Notes: a model not told the origin generated them from the letters alone. A stretch of 64,000 nucleotides of DNA from Streptomyces endocoffeicus (GCF_016741935.1 NZ_JAERRG010000020.1:62001-126000), one strand, 5' to 3'. Counted from the first letter of the stretch, positions 22,735 to 31,283 are shown. Made by a program: numbers and translations.

Positions 22735-22764
22735 AAGCGATAGCCGATCGACGGTGTATCGCTT
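22735..22764. promoter_or_regulatory. Inverted repeat AAGCGATA-N14-TATCGCTT
   Basis: Perfect 8-bp arms at 22735-22742 and 22757-22764 lie in the 260-bp divergent region between the ATPase (start 22590) and the cyclic-nucleotide-binding gene (start 22851). The rest of that region shows no gene. The arm spacing fits a dimeric regulator touching sites two helical turns apart. Confidence 0.45.
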
Positions 22765-22850
22765 TGGATCGACTGCCTCTCGTGCGCACAGGTCGTACGC
22801 ACAGTGACCGCCGAGGGGCGAGGGGGGAGAGGAGACGGCAGAGTGAGGTC

Positions 22851-23300
22851 ATGATGGGACTGCTGAGCGCGCTGAAGACCGAACACCGTGAGCGGCTGAT
22901 GGCGCTCGCCCACGATGTGTCCTTCCCCTCGGGCGGCCGCATCTTCGAGGAAGGCCGTAAGGCCGACCGTTTCTGGATCATCCGCACCGGCGCGGTCACC
23001 CTCGATCTGCATGTCCCGGGGCGGCGGGCCGCGGTGATCGAGACCCTCGGCCCCGGAGAGCTCATCGGCTGGTCCTGGCTCTTCCCGCCGGACACCTGGC
23101 ACCTGGGCGCGGAGGCGCTCAGCCCGGTGCGGGCGCACGAGTTCAACGCCGAGGCGGTGCGCCGGCTGTGCGACGAGGACCCGGAGCTCGGCTATGCCCT
23201 CGCGCTGGCCTGCGCCCAGGTGATCGGGCGCCGGCTGCAGAGCGCCCGCACCCGGCTGCTGGATCTGTACGGGCCCTACGCGGGCGGCATCTCGCCATGA
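22851..23300 (+). CDS. Cyclic nucleotide-binding domain protein (Crp/Fnr-like sensor, no HTH)
   Basis: A 149-residue protein consisting of one cNMP-binding beta-barrel: FPSGGRIFEEGRKADRFWIIRTG, VIETLGPGELIGWSWLF (phosphate-binding cassette region) and a C-terminal dimerisation helix ending LLDLYGP. A DNA-binding domain is absent, so it is not a full Crp regulator. GAGG at 22845-22848 gives 2 nt to the ATG at 22851 or 5 nt to the ATG at 22854, so either may be used. It stands between the ATPase and the DosR-like regulator and may sense a nucleotide or redox state for that circuit. Ligand unknown. Confidence 0.8.
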   Translation: MMGLLSALKTEHRERLMALAHDVSFPSGGRIFEEGRKADRFWIIRTGAVTLDLHVPGRRAAVIETLGPGELIGWSWLFPPDTWHLGAEALSPVRAHEFNAEAVRRLCDEDPELGYALALACAQVIGRRLQSARTRLLDLYGPYAGGISP

Positions 23301-23327
23301 CCGGGCCGGAGGTGTGGCGGGCGGCCC

Positions 23328-23346
23328 GAGGGCCGAATGGCCCCTT
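23328..23346. promoter_or_regulatory. GGGCC-N4-GGCCC box upstream of the NarL-type regulator
   Basis: GAGGGCCGAATGGCCCCTT contains perfect GGGCC and GGCCC arms around GAAT, 77 bp before the regulator start. The arrangement (5-bp G-rich arms, 4-nt centre) is like the mycobacterial DosR box GGGAC-N4-GTCCC. Likely autoregulatory site; inference. Confidence 0.5.
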
Positions 23347-23422
23347 ACGCTTCCCCGCGCCAGACCGTAAAGCTGGGCAGCCGGATCGCGACCGGCGACC
23401 CGCGCGCCATGGAGGAGAGGCC

Positions 23423-24115
23423 GTGCCCCAGACAGCCGACCCCGACGGCCCCATCGGGGTCTTTCTGCTCGACGACCACGAGGTGGTGCGGCGCGGACTG
23501 CGTGATCTGCTCGACGCCGAATCCGATCTGAAGGTGGTCGGCGAGGCGGCCAACGCCCGCGAGGCCATCGCCCGCGCCCCCGCCGTACGGCCACACGTCG
23601 CGGTGCTCGACGTACGGCTCGGCTCCTCGGGCGAGGGCGGGGACCACGAAGGGATCGAGGTCTGCCGGGAGTTGCGGGCCCGGCTCCCCGACCTCGCCTG
23701 TCTGATGCTGACGTCCTTCGACGACGACGAGGCGCTGTTCGACGCCATCATGGCCGGGGCCGCGGGCTATGTGCTCAAGCAGATCAACGGGTCCGACCTG
23801 GTGTCGGCGGTACGTACCGTGGCCGACGGCCGCTCCATGCTCGACCCCGGCGCCACCTCCCGGGTGATGGCCCGGCTGCGCGGCCCCGCGCCCAGCGGGC
23901 CCGTGGAACTGGAGAAGCTGTCCCCGCGGGAGCGGGAGATCCTCCAGCTCATCGGCGACGGCTTGACCAACCGGCAGATCGCCGAGCGGCTGTTCCTGGC
24001 CGAGAAGACCGTCAAGAACCGCATCTCCTCGATCCTGTCCAAGCTGGGCGTGGGCCGGCGGATCCAGGCCGCGGTGATCGCCGAGCGGATCAAGGAGCGC
24101 GAAGCGGGTCAGTGA
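23423..24115 (+). CDS. LuxR/NarL-family response regulator (DevR/DosR-like)
   Basis: A 230-residue response regulator: receiver with FLLDDHEVVRRGLRDLL, phospho-acceptor Asp63 in AVLDVRL, and Lys in YVLKQINGSD; LuxR helix-turn-helix LSPREREILQLIGDGLTNRQIAERLFLAEKTVK. This last helix and the tail LSKLGVGRRIQAA closely follow the mycobacterial DevR/DosR pattern. GGAGGAGAGG at 23411-23420 fixes the GTG at 23423. The likely partner is the GAF kinase at 19199-20956. A 7-bp stem hairpin follows the stop. Confidence 0.92.
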   Translation: MPQTADPDGPIGVFLLDDHEVVRRGLRDLLDAESDLKVVGEAANAREAIARAPAVRPHVAVLDVRLGSSGEGGDHEGIEVCRELRARLPDLACLMLTSFDDDEALFDAIMAGAAGYVLKQINGSDLVSAVRTVADGRSMLDPGATSRVMARLRGPAPSGPVELEKLSPREREILQLIGDGLTNRQIAERLFLAEKTVKNRISSILSKLGVGRRIQAAVIAERIKEREAGQ

Positions 24116-24125
24116 GCCCGTGGGC

Positions 24126-24144
24126 GACGCCCGGTGCGGGCGTC
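24126..24144 (+). terminator. Hairpin after the DosR-like regulator
   Basis: GACGCCC (24126-24132) pairs with GGGCGTC (24138-24144) around GGTGC, 10 nt after the regulator stop codon. Confidence 0.6.
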
Positions 24145-24497
24145 CGGATGACGCCCTTACGGTGGCCGCCACGGTGGCCGCGTGCGTTTCGCGTGGAGCG
24201 CGAGACCGGTCCCCTTCCGGCCCCGCGCCCCACGCCGAACGGGGCGGGACCGGTCGACATGCTCATCACCGCAGTGGAGTGAGAGCCCGGCTGCCCACCC
24301 CCGGTGGTGGAGATGGCTCGCGGAACTGCTCGGTCCAGCATCGCGGTGCGCCCCGCCGCCGGGGAGGGGCCGAACGGCCCACATAAATCGGGCGCGGACA
24401 GCCCTCACAACGAATCAGGGGCCGGACGGGGATACCCCATCCGGCCCGGACCTTCCCACGACCGGGCACGCCCGGTCGCATCACCTCCCGACGTGTG
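24145..24497. other. Intergenic region without a recognisable gene
   Basis: Between the response regulator and the 3' end of the DUF6643 gene I see no open frame with credible codon use or a ribosome site, no tRNA and no clear repeat. The reading frames present (60-90 codons) are Arg/Pro-rich shadows of GC-rich DNA. Confidence 0.5.
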
Positions 24498-24995
24498 TCA
24501 GTAGCCGCCTCCCGGCTGCGGCGCCCGGCCGCCCGGGTACTGCTGACGCCCGTAAGGGTCGTCGTACGGAGAAGGCGCGGGCGCGGGCGCGGCCGGGCGG
24601 GGCGCGACCGGGCGCGTCATGGCCGGGCGCATCGCCTCGTACCCCATCGGCGAGGCCGGCGCGGGGCGCTGCATCTGCTGGGCGCCCGGGTAGCCCCGCG
24701 GTCCCGTCGGCTGCGGCGGGATGTAGGGCGAGTGCGCCTGCTGCAGGCCGGTGGGCTGCGGCGCGTGCTGCTGGTACCCCTGGTGCATGGGCTGCGGGGA
24801 GGGGGCGGCCGGCAGCGCGGGCAGCGCCGAGGGCAGCGCCGGAAGATGACTTCCGGTGTCATAGGCCGACGGCACCCTGATGGGCGCGATCTGCGGTGTC
24901 CCCCGCTCGGCGACAAGACTGTCGTAGATGGGGGTGTCCGGGAAGGACGGCGAGGAGTAGTAGCCGCCACCGTAAGTGCTGCGGGGGGAGGTCAT
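24498..24995 (-). CDS. DUF6643 family Pro/Gln-rich protein
   Basis: A 165-residue low-complexity protein. The N terminus MTSPRSTYGGGYYSSPSFPD followed by TPIYDSLVAERGTPQIAPIRVP is a conserved block that I associate with the Streptomyces DUF6643 family; the remainder is Pro/Gln/Ala-rich with YxxP and QPTG repeats and is probably disordered. No enzyme motif or signal peptide is present. Its start faces the TerD gene across 228 bp of divergent promoter DNA. Function unknown. Confidence 0.75.
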   Translation of the reverse strand: MTSPRSTYGGGYYSSPSFPDTPIYDSLVAERGTPQIAPIRVPSAYDTGSHLPALPSALPALPAAPSPQPMHQGYQQHAPQPTGLQQAHSPYIPPQPTGPRGYPGAQQMQRPAPASPMGYEAMRPAMTRPVAPRPAAPAPAPSPYDDPYGRQQYPGGRAPQPGGGY

Positions 24996-25223
24996 AGACC
25001 ATAAGTTAAGCCCACCATGTGCTGATTGGGGAGTCCGGTAGGAGGGTTGTTTTCAGTGTTCGGAGTGGCCGCGGATCCCCAATCCGAGCGAACCCGGGAA
25101 AATCGGTCGTCAGGGTACGTTGAGATCGTGTAAAGAGCGCGTTTTCAGCGGGTAGCCACCCGTCGTCCGCGCTGTGCGGCCGAGCGGCCCGATCTGAGCG
25201 AACAGAAAGGCAGGGGGACGGAA

Positions 25224-26615
25224 ATGGCGATGCGCAAGGGCGGTAACACGCCAGTACCGGCTGAAGCGGTGCGGATCGAGCTCGGCTGGCGCGCCGGACC
25301 GGGGGCACCGGACGTGGACGCCTCGGCGCTGCTGCTGGTGTCCGGAAAGGTCAGGTCCGACGGGGACTTCGTGTTCTACAACCAGGCGGCGCACTCCTCC
25401 GGCGCGGTGCGCCACGAGGGGAAGCGGACCGCGGGTGACACCGTGACCGACACCCTTACGGTGGACCTCGCCCGGGTCGAGCCCGCCGTCGACACCGTGG
25501 TCCTCGCGGCCTCGGCCGATGGCGGAACGTTCGGCCAGATCCCCGGTCTGAACATCCGGGTGCTGAACGCGGCGGGCGGCGCGGAGATCGCCCGCTTCGA
25601 CAGCGAGGACGCCACGGTCGAGACCGCCTTCGTCCTCGGCGAGCTGTACCGCAGGCAGGGCGCCTGGAAGTTCCGCGCGGTGGGCCAGGGGTACCAGAGC
25701 GGTCTTGCGGGGCTCGCCACGGACTTCGGCATCTCGGTCGACGAGCCGCAGCAGGCGCCGGCTCAGCCCGCCGCCCCGGCTCCGGCCCCCGCCGCCCCGC
25801 CGAACGCCGGGCAGAACCCGTACGCGACGCAGAACCCGTACGCGGCCCCCGCGCCGCCGTCCGGCCCGCCCGCCGGGGCGTACCCGCCTCCGACGCCCAC
25901 GGCCGTCTCCACGCCCCTGCCGCCGCCCCCGCCCACCGCACCGGCCGCCCCGGCTCCCACGCCCGCCGCGGCGCCGGTGAGCCTCAGCAAGGTCACCCTG
26001 ACAAAGGAGGCGCCCTCCGTCTCGCTCACCAAGCAGGGCGGCACCTCCGGCACCATGCGGATCAACCTCAACTGGCAGGTCCACAAGCAGTTCTCGGGGT
26101 GGGCCTCCAAGCTGGGCCGGGCCATGGCCATGCACAACGACCTCGATCTCGACCTGGGGGCGCTGTTCGAACTCGCCGACGGCAGCAAGGGCGTGGTCCA
26201 GGCGCTCGGCAACTCCTTCGGCTCGCTGCACCAGCCGCCCTTCATCCACCTGGACGGCGACGACCGGACCGGTGCCCGGGCGGCCGGTGAGAACCTCACC
26301 ATCAACCTCGACCACCAGAAGCTGTTCCGCCGGATCCTGATCTTCGTGACCATCTACGAGGGCGCCCGCAGCTTCGCCAACCTTCACGCCACGGTCACCC
26401 TGCAGCCGCAGTTCGGCGCCCCGATCGACTTCTCGCTCGACGAGTGCACCGTCCCGTCCCCGGTCTGCGCGCTCGCGCTCATCGCCAACACCGGTGGCGA
26501 GCTCGTCGTGCAGCGCGAGGCCCGCTATCTGGTGCCGCAGCGCGGCACCAGCCCGCAGCGCACCCTCGACCACGCCTACGGCTGGGGCATGAACTGGACC
26601 CCCGGCCGCAAGTGA
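25224..26615 (+). CDS. TerD family protein with duplicated TerD-like domain
   Basis: A 463-residue protein. Residues 1-170 are a TerD domain with the calcium-binding segments GPGAPDVDASALLL and FYNQAAHSSGAV. A disordered Pro/Ala linker (about 175-250) joins a second TerD-like domain (about 255-463) with AMAMHNDLDLDLGALFEL and PPFIHLDGDDRTG. TerD proteins bind calcium at a membrane-associated stress complex and are linked to tellurite resistance and, in Streptomyces, to development. GGGGACGG lies just upstream of the ATG at 25224. The gene stands alone between divergent and convergent neighbours; no other ter gene is nearby. Confidence 0.9.
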   Translation: MAMRKGGNTPVPAEAVRIELGWRAGPGAPDVDASALLLVSGKVRSDGDFVFYNQAAHSSGAVRHEGKRTAGDTVTDTLTVDLARVEPAVDTVVLAASADGGTFGQIPGLNIRVLNAAGGAEIARFDSEDATVETAFVLGELYRRQGAWKFRAVGQGYQSGLAGLATDFGISVDEPQQAPAQPAAPAPAPAAPPNAGQNPYATQNPYAAPAPPSGPPAGAYPPPTPTAVSTPLPPPPPTAPAAPAPTPAAAPVSLSKVTLTKEAPSVSLTKQGGTSGTMRINLNWQVHKQFSGWASKLGRAMAMHNDLDLDLGALFELADGSKGVVQALGNSFGSLHQPPFIHLDGDDRTGARAAGENLTINLDHQKLFRRILIFVTIYEGARSFANLHATVTLQPQFGAPIDFSLDECTVPSPVCALALIANTGGELVVQREARYLVPQRGTSPQRTLDHAYGWGMNWTPGRK

Positions 26616-26640
26616 AACCACGGTGTACGGGGCGCGGCCG

Positions 26641-27957
26641 TCAGGGCGCGGCGCTGGGGCGGGCGTAGGTGCGCCCCTTCCAGGCCGCGCCCTGCCCCAG
26701 GTGGTGCCGCACCGCCGAGTCCACGGTCATCAGCAGATAGAGAAGGGCCGTCAGGGGCAGCAGCGGCGCCAGCCACAGCGTCTGCCGGTAGTAGCGCAGC
26801 ATCGGGATGTAGCTGCCCGCCATCAGCGCCCAGGCGGCGGCGCCCAGCGCCGACGGCCCGGGACGCCCCGTCAGCACCCCGGCGACCACGGCCGCGGGCG
26901 GCACGAGATACACCACCGTCAGCCCCGCGACCGTCATCAGCAACACCAGCGGGTTGTGGCGCAGCTGGGTGTACGCGCTGCGCGAGACCATCCGCCACAG
27001 CTCGCCCAGCCGCGGATACGGCCGCACGCTGTCGACCCGGTCGGCCAGCCCCAGCCAGATCCGTCCGCCGGACCGTTTCACCGCGCGGGACAGCGCCACG
27101 TCGTCGATGACCGCCTGCCGGATCGCCTCCGGGACTCCGGCCCGCTCGGCCGCCTCCCGGCGCAGCAGCACACAGCCGCCCGCGGCCGCCGCGGTGCGCC
27201 CCTGGGGCCGGTTGACCCACCGAAAGGGGTACAGCTGCGCGAAGAAGTAGACAAAGGCGGGCACGATCAGCCGCTCCCAGTAGGTCACCACCCGCAGCCG
27301 GGCCATCTGGGAGACCAGATCCAGCCCGTTCGCCTCGGCCGCGCGCACCAACTCCCGCAGGGAGTCCGGCTCATGGGCGATATCCGCGTCCGTCAGCAGC
27401 AGGTAGTCCACACCGCCGTCGTCCTTACGGTCCGCGTCCCGGCCGTCCGCGTCCTTACGGTCCGCACCGTCCAAGTCCCTACGGTCCGCGGCGAGGCGGG
27501 TCGTGGCGAGCGCCATGCCGTGCCGCACCGCCCACAGCTTGCCGGTCCAGCCGGGGCCCGGCTCGCCGGGGGAATCGACGGTCAGCGGCAGCCCGCCGTG
27601 TTCTTCGGCCAGTTCACGGGCCAGCTTTCCGGTGCCGTCCGAGCTGCCGTCGTCGATCAGGAAGATCTCCGCCGGCCCCGGATAGTCCTGGGCGAGCAGC
27701 GAGGGCAGGCTGGCGGGAAGCACGGCGGACTCGTCGCGGGCGGGCACCACGACGGCCACCGAGGGCCACACCGCGGGTTCCGGTGGCCCGAACCCGTCCG
27801 GCTCCGGTGGCCCGAACCCGTCCGGCTCCGGCGGCCCCGAGCCGTCCGGGCCGGTCCGGGGCAGCCGTACGTCCGTACGCCAGAAGAAGCCCTGGCCGAG
27901 CAGCAGCCACAGCCATGCGGCCAACGACCCGGCGGCGATCCACATCAGCGCGCTCAC
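26641..27957 (-). CDS. Family 2 glycosyltransferase (HpnB-like)
   Basis: A 438-residue membrane glycosyltransferase. An N-terminal helix (about 3-24) is followed by a GT-A domain: VAVVVPARDESAVLP, FLIDDGSSDGT, and the metal-binding LLLTDADIAHE. Three hydrophobic segments near the C terminus (about 320-410) complete it. Domain order and length resemble hopene-associated HpnB. Two parts look repeat-expanded: 8-residue units DGFGPPEP (about 45-62) from a 24-bp DNA repeat, and ADRKDADGRDADRKD (about 160-180). The GTG at 27957 has only a weak ribosome site; ATG at 27945 is possible. Sugar and acceptor are unknown; no hopanoid genes are in the window. Confidence 0.82.
   Translation of the reverse strand: MSALMWIAAGSLAAWLWLLLGQGFFWRTDVRLPRTGPDGSGPPEPDGFGPPEPDGFGPPEPAVWPSVAVVVPARDESAVLPASLPSLLAQDYPGPAEIFLIDDGSSDGTGKLARELAEEHGGLPLTVDSPGEPGPGWTGKLWAVRHGMALATTRLAADRRDLDGADRKDADGRDADRKDDGGVDYLLLTDADIAHEPDSLRELVRAAEANGLDLVSQMARLRVVTYWERLIVPAFVYFFAQLYPFRWVNRPQGRTAAAAGGCVLLRREAAERAGVPEAIRQAVIDDVALSRAVKRSGGRIWLGLADRVDSVRPYPRLGELWRMVSRSAYTQLRHNPLVLLMTVAGLTVVYLVPPAAVVAGVLTGRPGPSALGAAAWALMAGSYIPMLRYYRQTLWLAPLLPLTALLYLLMTVDSAVRHHLGQGAAWKGRTYARPSAAP
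27421..27490. repeat. Degenerate coding repeat in the glycosyltransferase gene
   Basis: Words of the form GTCCTTACGGTCCGC recur at 27421, 27461 and (as GTCCCTACGGTCCGC) about 27476. They encode an acidic/basic Asp-Arg-Lys-rich insertion just before the DAD metal motif of the glycosyltransferase. Confidence 0.6.
27780..27850. repeat. 24-bp coding tandem repeat, three copies
   Basis: Units starting at 27780, 27804 and 27828 (CCGGTGGCCCGAACCCGTCC core) encode three successive 8-residue DGFGPPEP-type units near the N terminus of the HpnB-like glycosyltransferase. Confidence 0.8.
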
Positions 27958-28013
27958 CCGCCGAAGTCTGCCCGAAGGTGCGCCCGGCCGCCGGGCGCAC
28001 CGGACCGATCCAT

Positions 28014-28025
28014 TAAAGTGACCGG
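28014..28025 (+). promoter_or_regulatory. Leaderless -10 of the racemase gene
   Basis: TAAAGT at 28014-28019 lies 6 nt before the GTG at 28026 and no ribosome site is present, so transcription probably starts at or next to the start codon. Confidence 0.5.
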
Positions 28026-28820
28026 GTGAAGATCGCGCTTATGGACTCCGGAATCGGACTGTTGCCCACCGCCGCCGCGATGCGCCGACTGCGACCGGAC
28101 GCCGATCTCGTCCTCTCCTCCGACCCCGCCACCATGCCGTGGGGCCCGCGCACCCCCGAGAACGTCACCGAGCTGGCCCTGGGCTGCGCCCGGGCCGCCG
28201 CCGCACACCGCCCCGACGCGCTGATCGTCGCCTGCAACACCGCCTCCGTCCACTCCCTGCCCGCGCTGCGCGCCGAGCTTGAGCCCGGATTGCCGATCGT
28301 CGGCACCGTGCCCGCCATCAAGCCCGCGGCGGCCGGGGGAGGGCCGATCGCGATCTGGGCCACCCCGGCCACCACCGGCAGCCGGTACCAGCGCGGACTG
28401 ATCCGTGACTTCGCGGACGGCGTCGAGGTGACCGAGGTGCCGTGCCCGGGGCTCGCGGACGCGGTGCAGCACGCCGACGACGAGGGGATCGACGCCGCGG
28501 TGGCCGCCGCGGCGGCCCGCACCCCGCGCGATGTCACGACCGTCGTCCTGGGCTGCACCCATTACGAACTGGTCGCCGACCGCATCCGGACCGCCGTACA
28601 GCGGCCTGACGCGCCGCCGATCGTCCTCCATGGCTCGGCCGGGGCCGTCGCCGCCCAGGCCCTGCGCCGGATCGGCGCCGACCCCTTCCCGCCGGACGGC
28701 CCGGTCGCCCCGGGTGGTCTGACCGTCATCCTCAGCGGGGACGAGGCCACGCTGCCGGAGGTCGCCCTGACCTACGCCGAAGGCGTGCTGCTGGCACCCG
28801 TCGCCCCGACGCGCGCTTGA
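28026..28820 (+). CDS. Aspartate/glutamate racemase family protein (MurI-like)
   Basis: A 264-residue protein of the Asp/Glu racemase superfamily. Both catalytic cysteines are in place: VACNTAS (about residue 72) and VVLGCTHYE (about 180). The N terminus MDSGIGLLPTAAAMRR corresponds to the DSGxGG loop of glutamate racemase, although the GG is changed to GL, as seen in divergent paralogues. It would interconvert L- and D-glutamate or a related amino acid. The start is GTG 28026, 68 bp from the divergent glycosyltransferase. It is probably a paralogue rather than the main MurI of the cell. Confidence 0.82.
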   Translation: MKIALMDSGIGLLPTAAAMRRLRPDADLVLSSDPATMPWGPRTPENVTELALGCARAAAAHRPDALIVACNTASVHSLPALRAELEPGLPIVGTVPAIKPAAAGGGPIAIWATPATTGSRYQRGLIRDFADGVEVTEVPCPGLADAVQHADDEGIDAAVAAAAARTPRDVTTVVLGCTHYELVADRIRTAVQRPDAPPIVLHGSAGAVAAQALRRIGADPFPPDGPVAPGGLTVILSGDEATLPEVALTYAEGVLLAPVAPTRA

Positions 28821-28905
28821 CAGCGGTGCCTCCTGCGGTGAGCTGACCGAAACGCTCCTCACCAGCGGATTCACCCGCCCCGCTGCCGTGGTGCCGGAAG
28901 GTGAG

Positions 28906-28918
28906 TACGCTGCCAAGC
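28906..28918 (+). promoter_or_regulatory. Leaderless -10 of the PH-like membrane protein gene
   Basis: TACGCT at 28906-28911 is 7 nt before the ATG at 28919. This decides the start against the upstream in-frame GTG at 28901. Confidence 0.55.
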
Positions 28919-29476
28919 ATGAGGCACCACGACCACGGAGAGCCGAGCGCCCACGGGCAGCCGCCCGCGGTCTGGATCGGACGCGCACACAATCGCGGGC
29001 AGTGGCTGCTGGCCGTGGCGGGCGCCGCGTGCCTGGCGCTCGGTGTCGACCTCGCCGTCGACTCGCCCTGGGGCTCGGGCATCGCCCCGCTCCTGATGGC
29101 CGTCATCGGCTGCGTCGCCGCCGGACTGCTGATGCTCTTCGGCACCCTCGCCTTCGTCCATGTGGCGGTACGGGTCGACGACGAGGTGCTGGAGATCCGC
29201 TGCGGCCATATGGGGCTCCCACGGCGCCGCATCCCGCTCAGCGACGTGGTCGACGCCGATGTGGTCCGTAAGGTCACCCCCTGCCAGTGGGGCGGCTGGG
29301 GCTACCGCTGGCGCCCCGAGAAGGGCACCGCCGTGGTGGTGCGCCGGGGCGAGGGCGTGGTGGTCCGCCTCGGGGACGGCCGCGTCTTCACGGTCACGGT
29401 GGACGACGCGGAGGCGGCGGTCCGGGCCATCCGCGACCGGCTGCGGCTGATCGCGGCCCGCACCTCCCAGGTCTAG
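28919..29476 (+). CDS. Membrane protein with C-terminal PH-like domain
   Basis: A 185-residue protein with two transmembrane helices (about 30-50 and 55-78) and a cytoplasmic domain of strands (VAVRVDDEVLEIRCGHMG, RRRIPLSDVVDADVV, GTAVVVRRGEGVVVRL) ending in a helix DAEAAVRAIRDRL. This is the arrangement of bacterial PH-like membrane proteins; I cannot name an exact family. The start follows the leaderless promoter. It is 98 bp downstream of the racemase gene and convergent with the O-antigen-ligase-like gene, with a short C4/G4 hairpin at 29489-29502 between them. Confidence 0.7.
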   Translation: MRHHDHGEPSAHGQPPAVWIGRAHNRGQWLLAVAGAACLALGVDLAVDSPWGSGIAPLLMAVIGCVAAGLLMLFGTLAFVHVAVRVDDEVLEIRCGHMGLPRRRIPLSDVVDADVVRKVTPCQWGGWGYRWRPEKGTAVVVRRGEGVVVRLGDGRVFTVTVDDAEAAVRAIRDRLRLIAARTSQV

Positions 29477-29535
29477 CCGATCCCCGTTCCCCTCTTTCGG
29501 GGGATGCGTTCCCTTCCGGGGCCTCCTGCGCCCGC

Positions 29536-30558
29536 TCATGGCACCGCTCCCGGGCCGTCGTCCAGGCGGCGGGCGGTCGCCAGTCCGGCGAGGAGGCCCG
29601 CTCCCGCGGTGATCTGGGAGAAGCTGAGGGCGTTGCCCAGACAGGACTCGACGGCCAGGGCCGTGAGGGTCGCGGCCGCCGTAAGGACCACGGGAGTCGG
29701 GCGCGGGGAGCGCCACAGGGCATGGAGCATCCAGCCGAAGGCCGCGCCCAGCAGGGCCACCCCCGGCAGCCCCTGACCGGCCGCCTGCTGCAGCGGCGCC
29801 GAATGCGGCTTGGCCTCCGGGCCCAGCGGCTGGGCCACCGCGGGGCTCAGCTCGCCGAAGCGGTCCGGGCCCGCGCCGCGCAGCGGATCCGTCCCCTCGA
29901 TACGGGCGGCGTCCTGCCACAGCCGGATCCGGTGCTCGGTCAGATGGGCGCGCAGGGCGGACGGCAGTCCGCCCGGGACCGAGCCCTTGGCCACCGCCCA
30001 GGTGCCGCCGACCGCGACCGCCGCGATCAGCGCGCACGCGGCGAGCGCCGGCAGCCGCCGCGGCCGGGCGGCGATGAGCGAGCACACCAGGACGGCGCCG
30101 CTCGCCACCCAGCCGACCGTCGAGCCGCTCACCACGGCCGTGAGCGTGATCGCCGCGGCCGGCAGCCACAGCGCCGGGCGGAGGACCCGCGGGGCGGCCC
30201 AGGCCGCGCAGCAGACCGCGCCCGTGGCCAGGGTGAGCTGGGCCGCGCCCGGCCCCTCATGGCCGGTGAGCCCGTACGGCGAGGTACAGGCCAGGCCGAA
30301 CCCCGCGAGCCCGGCGGCCGCCGCCCCGGCGACCGGCAGCAGCGATCCGGCGATCCGGCCGCAGGCGTACCCGGCGGCCACCGCCAACACCGCCAGCAGG
30401 ACTCCCTCGGGGCGGGCCGGCCGCCCCATGGCCGCGATCAGCGCCCATACGGCGCAACCGGCCAGGATCAGAACCCCCGTGATATCGGACGCATTCGCGC
30501 AGCCGTCGGCCGGTCGGCCGTGGTCCTGCACGACAGGCTCCACCACTGATGACGTCAT
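29536..30558 (-). CDS. O-antigen ligase/polymerase-like membrane protein
   Basis: A 340-residue polytopic protein with about nine hydrophobic segments and one larger loop (about 185-265) that contains HRIRLWQDAARIEGTDPLRGAGPDRF, the hallmark region of the Wzy_C/O-antigen ligase family (R.xxW..A..mi...PlfG.G). Such proteins transfer or polymerise lipid-linked glycans. The ATG at 30558 is preferred to an upstream ATG in the same frame, which would run into the divergent promoter region. No glycan cluster surrounds it, but the HpnB-like glycosyltransferase is 2.6 kb away. Confidence 0.75.
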   Translation of the reverse strand: MTSSVVEPVVQDHGRPADGCANASDITGVLILAGCAVWALIAAMGRPARPEGVLLAVLAVAAGYACGRIAGSLLPVAGAAAAGLAGFGLACTSPYGLTGHEGPGAAQLTLATGAVCCAAWAAPRVLRPALWLPAAAITLTAVVSGSTVGWVASGAVLVCSLIAARPRRLPALAACALIAAVAVGGTWAVAKGSVPGGLPSALRAHLTEHRIRLWQDAARIEGTDPLRGAGPDRFGELSPAVAQPLGPEAKPHSAPLQQAAGQGLPGVALLGAAFGWMLHALWRSPRPTPVVLTAAATLTALAVESCLGNALSFSQITAGAGLLAGLATARRLDDGPGAVP

Positions 30559-30749
30559 CCCGCCGACCCCCCGTCGTGACGGGCACCGCGCCGACGCCCT
30601 TACGGCCGTCGCGCGAGCCATGACACCCGAAACCGTAGCGCTTGTCGTAAGGAATGTGTATATGGTGCGCAGAAACGATGAGTCGGTGGTGAAACGCCCG
30701 CCGTGGAGGGCGCCGTACGGCCGCCGCGCGCGCCCCCATTGCCGCCCGA

Positions 30750-30761
30750 TACCCTCGGCCC
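30750..30761 (+). promoter_or_regulatory. Leaderless -10 of the NUDIX gene
   Basis: TACCCT at 30750-30755 lies 6 nt before the ATG at 30762; no Shine-Dalgarno sequence is present. Confidence 0.5.
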
Positions 30762-31241
30762 ATGCCGACCCCCGACTTCATCCGTGACCTCAGGGCCTCC
30801 ATCGGTCATGAACTGCTCTATCTGCCGGGCGTGAGCGCCGTGGTCTTCGACGACCAGGACCGGGTGCTGCTGGGCCGCCGGGCCGACAACGGCCGCTGGA
30901 CCATCATCTGCGGCATCCCCGAACCCGGTGAGCAGCCGGCCACGGCGGTGGTCCGCGAGGTCGAGGAGGAGACCGCGGTGCGCTGTGTCCCCGAACGCAT
31001 CGTGCTCGTACGGACCCTGGCGCCGGTGACCTACCCCAATGACGACAAGTGCCAGTTCGTGGACGTCTGCTTCCGCTGCCGCGCGGTCGGCGGCGAGGCG
31101 CGGGTGAACGACGACGAGTCGCTGGACGTCGGCTGGTTCCCGCTCGACGCGCTGCCCGAGATGGAGGACTTCTCCCTGTCCCGGATCAAGCAGGCGATCG
31201 AGGACGGCCCGACATGGTTCGAGCCCATCGTCGCGGAGTGA
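30762..31241 (+). CDS. NUDIX hydrolase
   Basis: A 159-residue NUDIX protein. The NUDIX box is GIPEPGEQPATAVVREVEEE followed by TAV (about 51-73), matching GX5EX7REUXEEXGU except that the late Gly is Ala. The catalytic glutamates REVEEE are present, so hydrolysis of a nucleoside diphosphate linked to another moiety is likely. N-terminal IGHELLYLPGVSAVVFDDQD is typical of the ADP-ribose/ADP-sugar or MutT-like subgroup found widely in Streptomyces. It lies 55 bp upstream of the 3-hydroxybutyrate dehydrogenase gene, which has its own promoter. Confidence 0.88.
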   Translation: MPTPDFIRDLRASIGHELLYLPGVSAVVFDDQDRVLLGRRADNGRWTIICGIPEPGEQPATAVVREVEEETAVRCVPERIVLVRTLAPVTYPNDDKCQFVDVCFRCRAVGGEARVNDDESLDVGWFPLDALPEMEDFSLSRIKQAIEDGPTWFEPIVAE

Positions 31242-31283
31242 AGTATGTGCCGCCCCCACATCGGTCCGGGCCCGACGGCTGCC

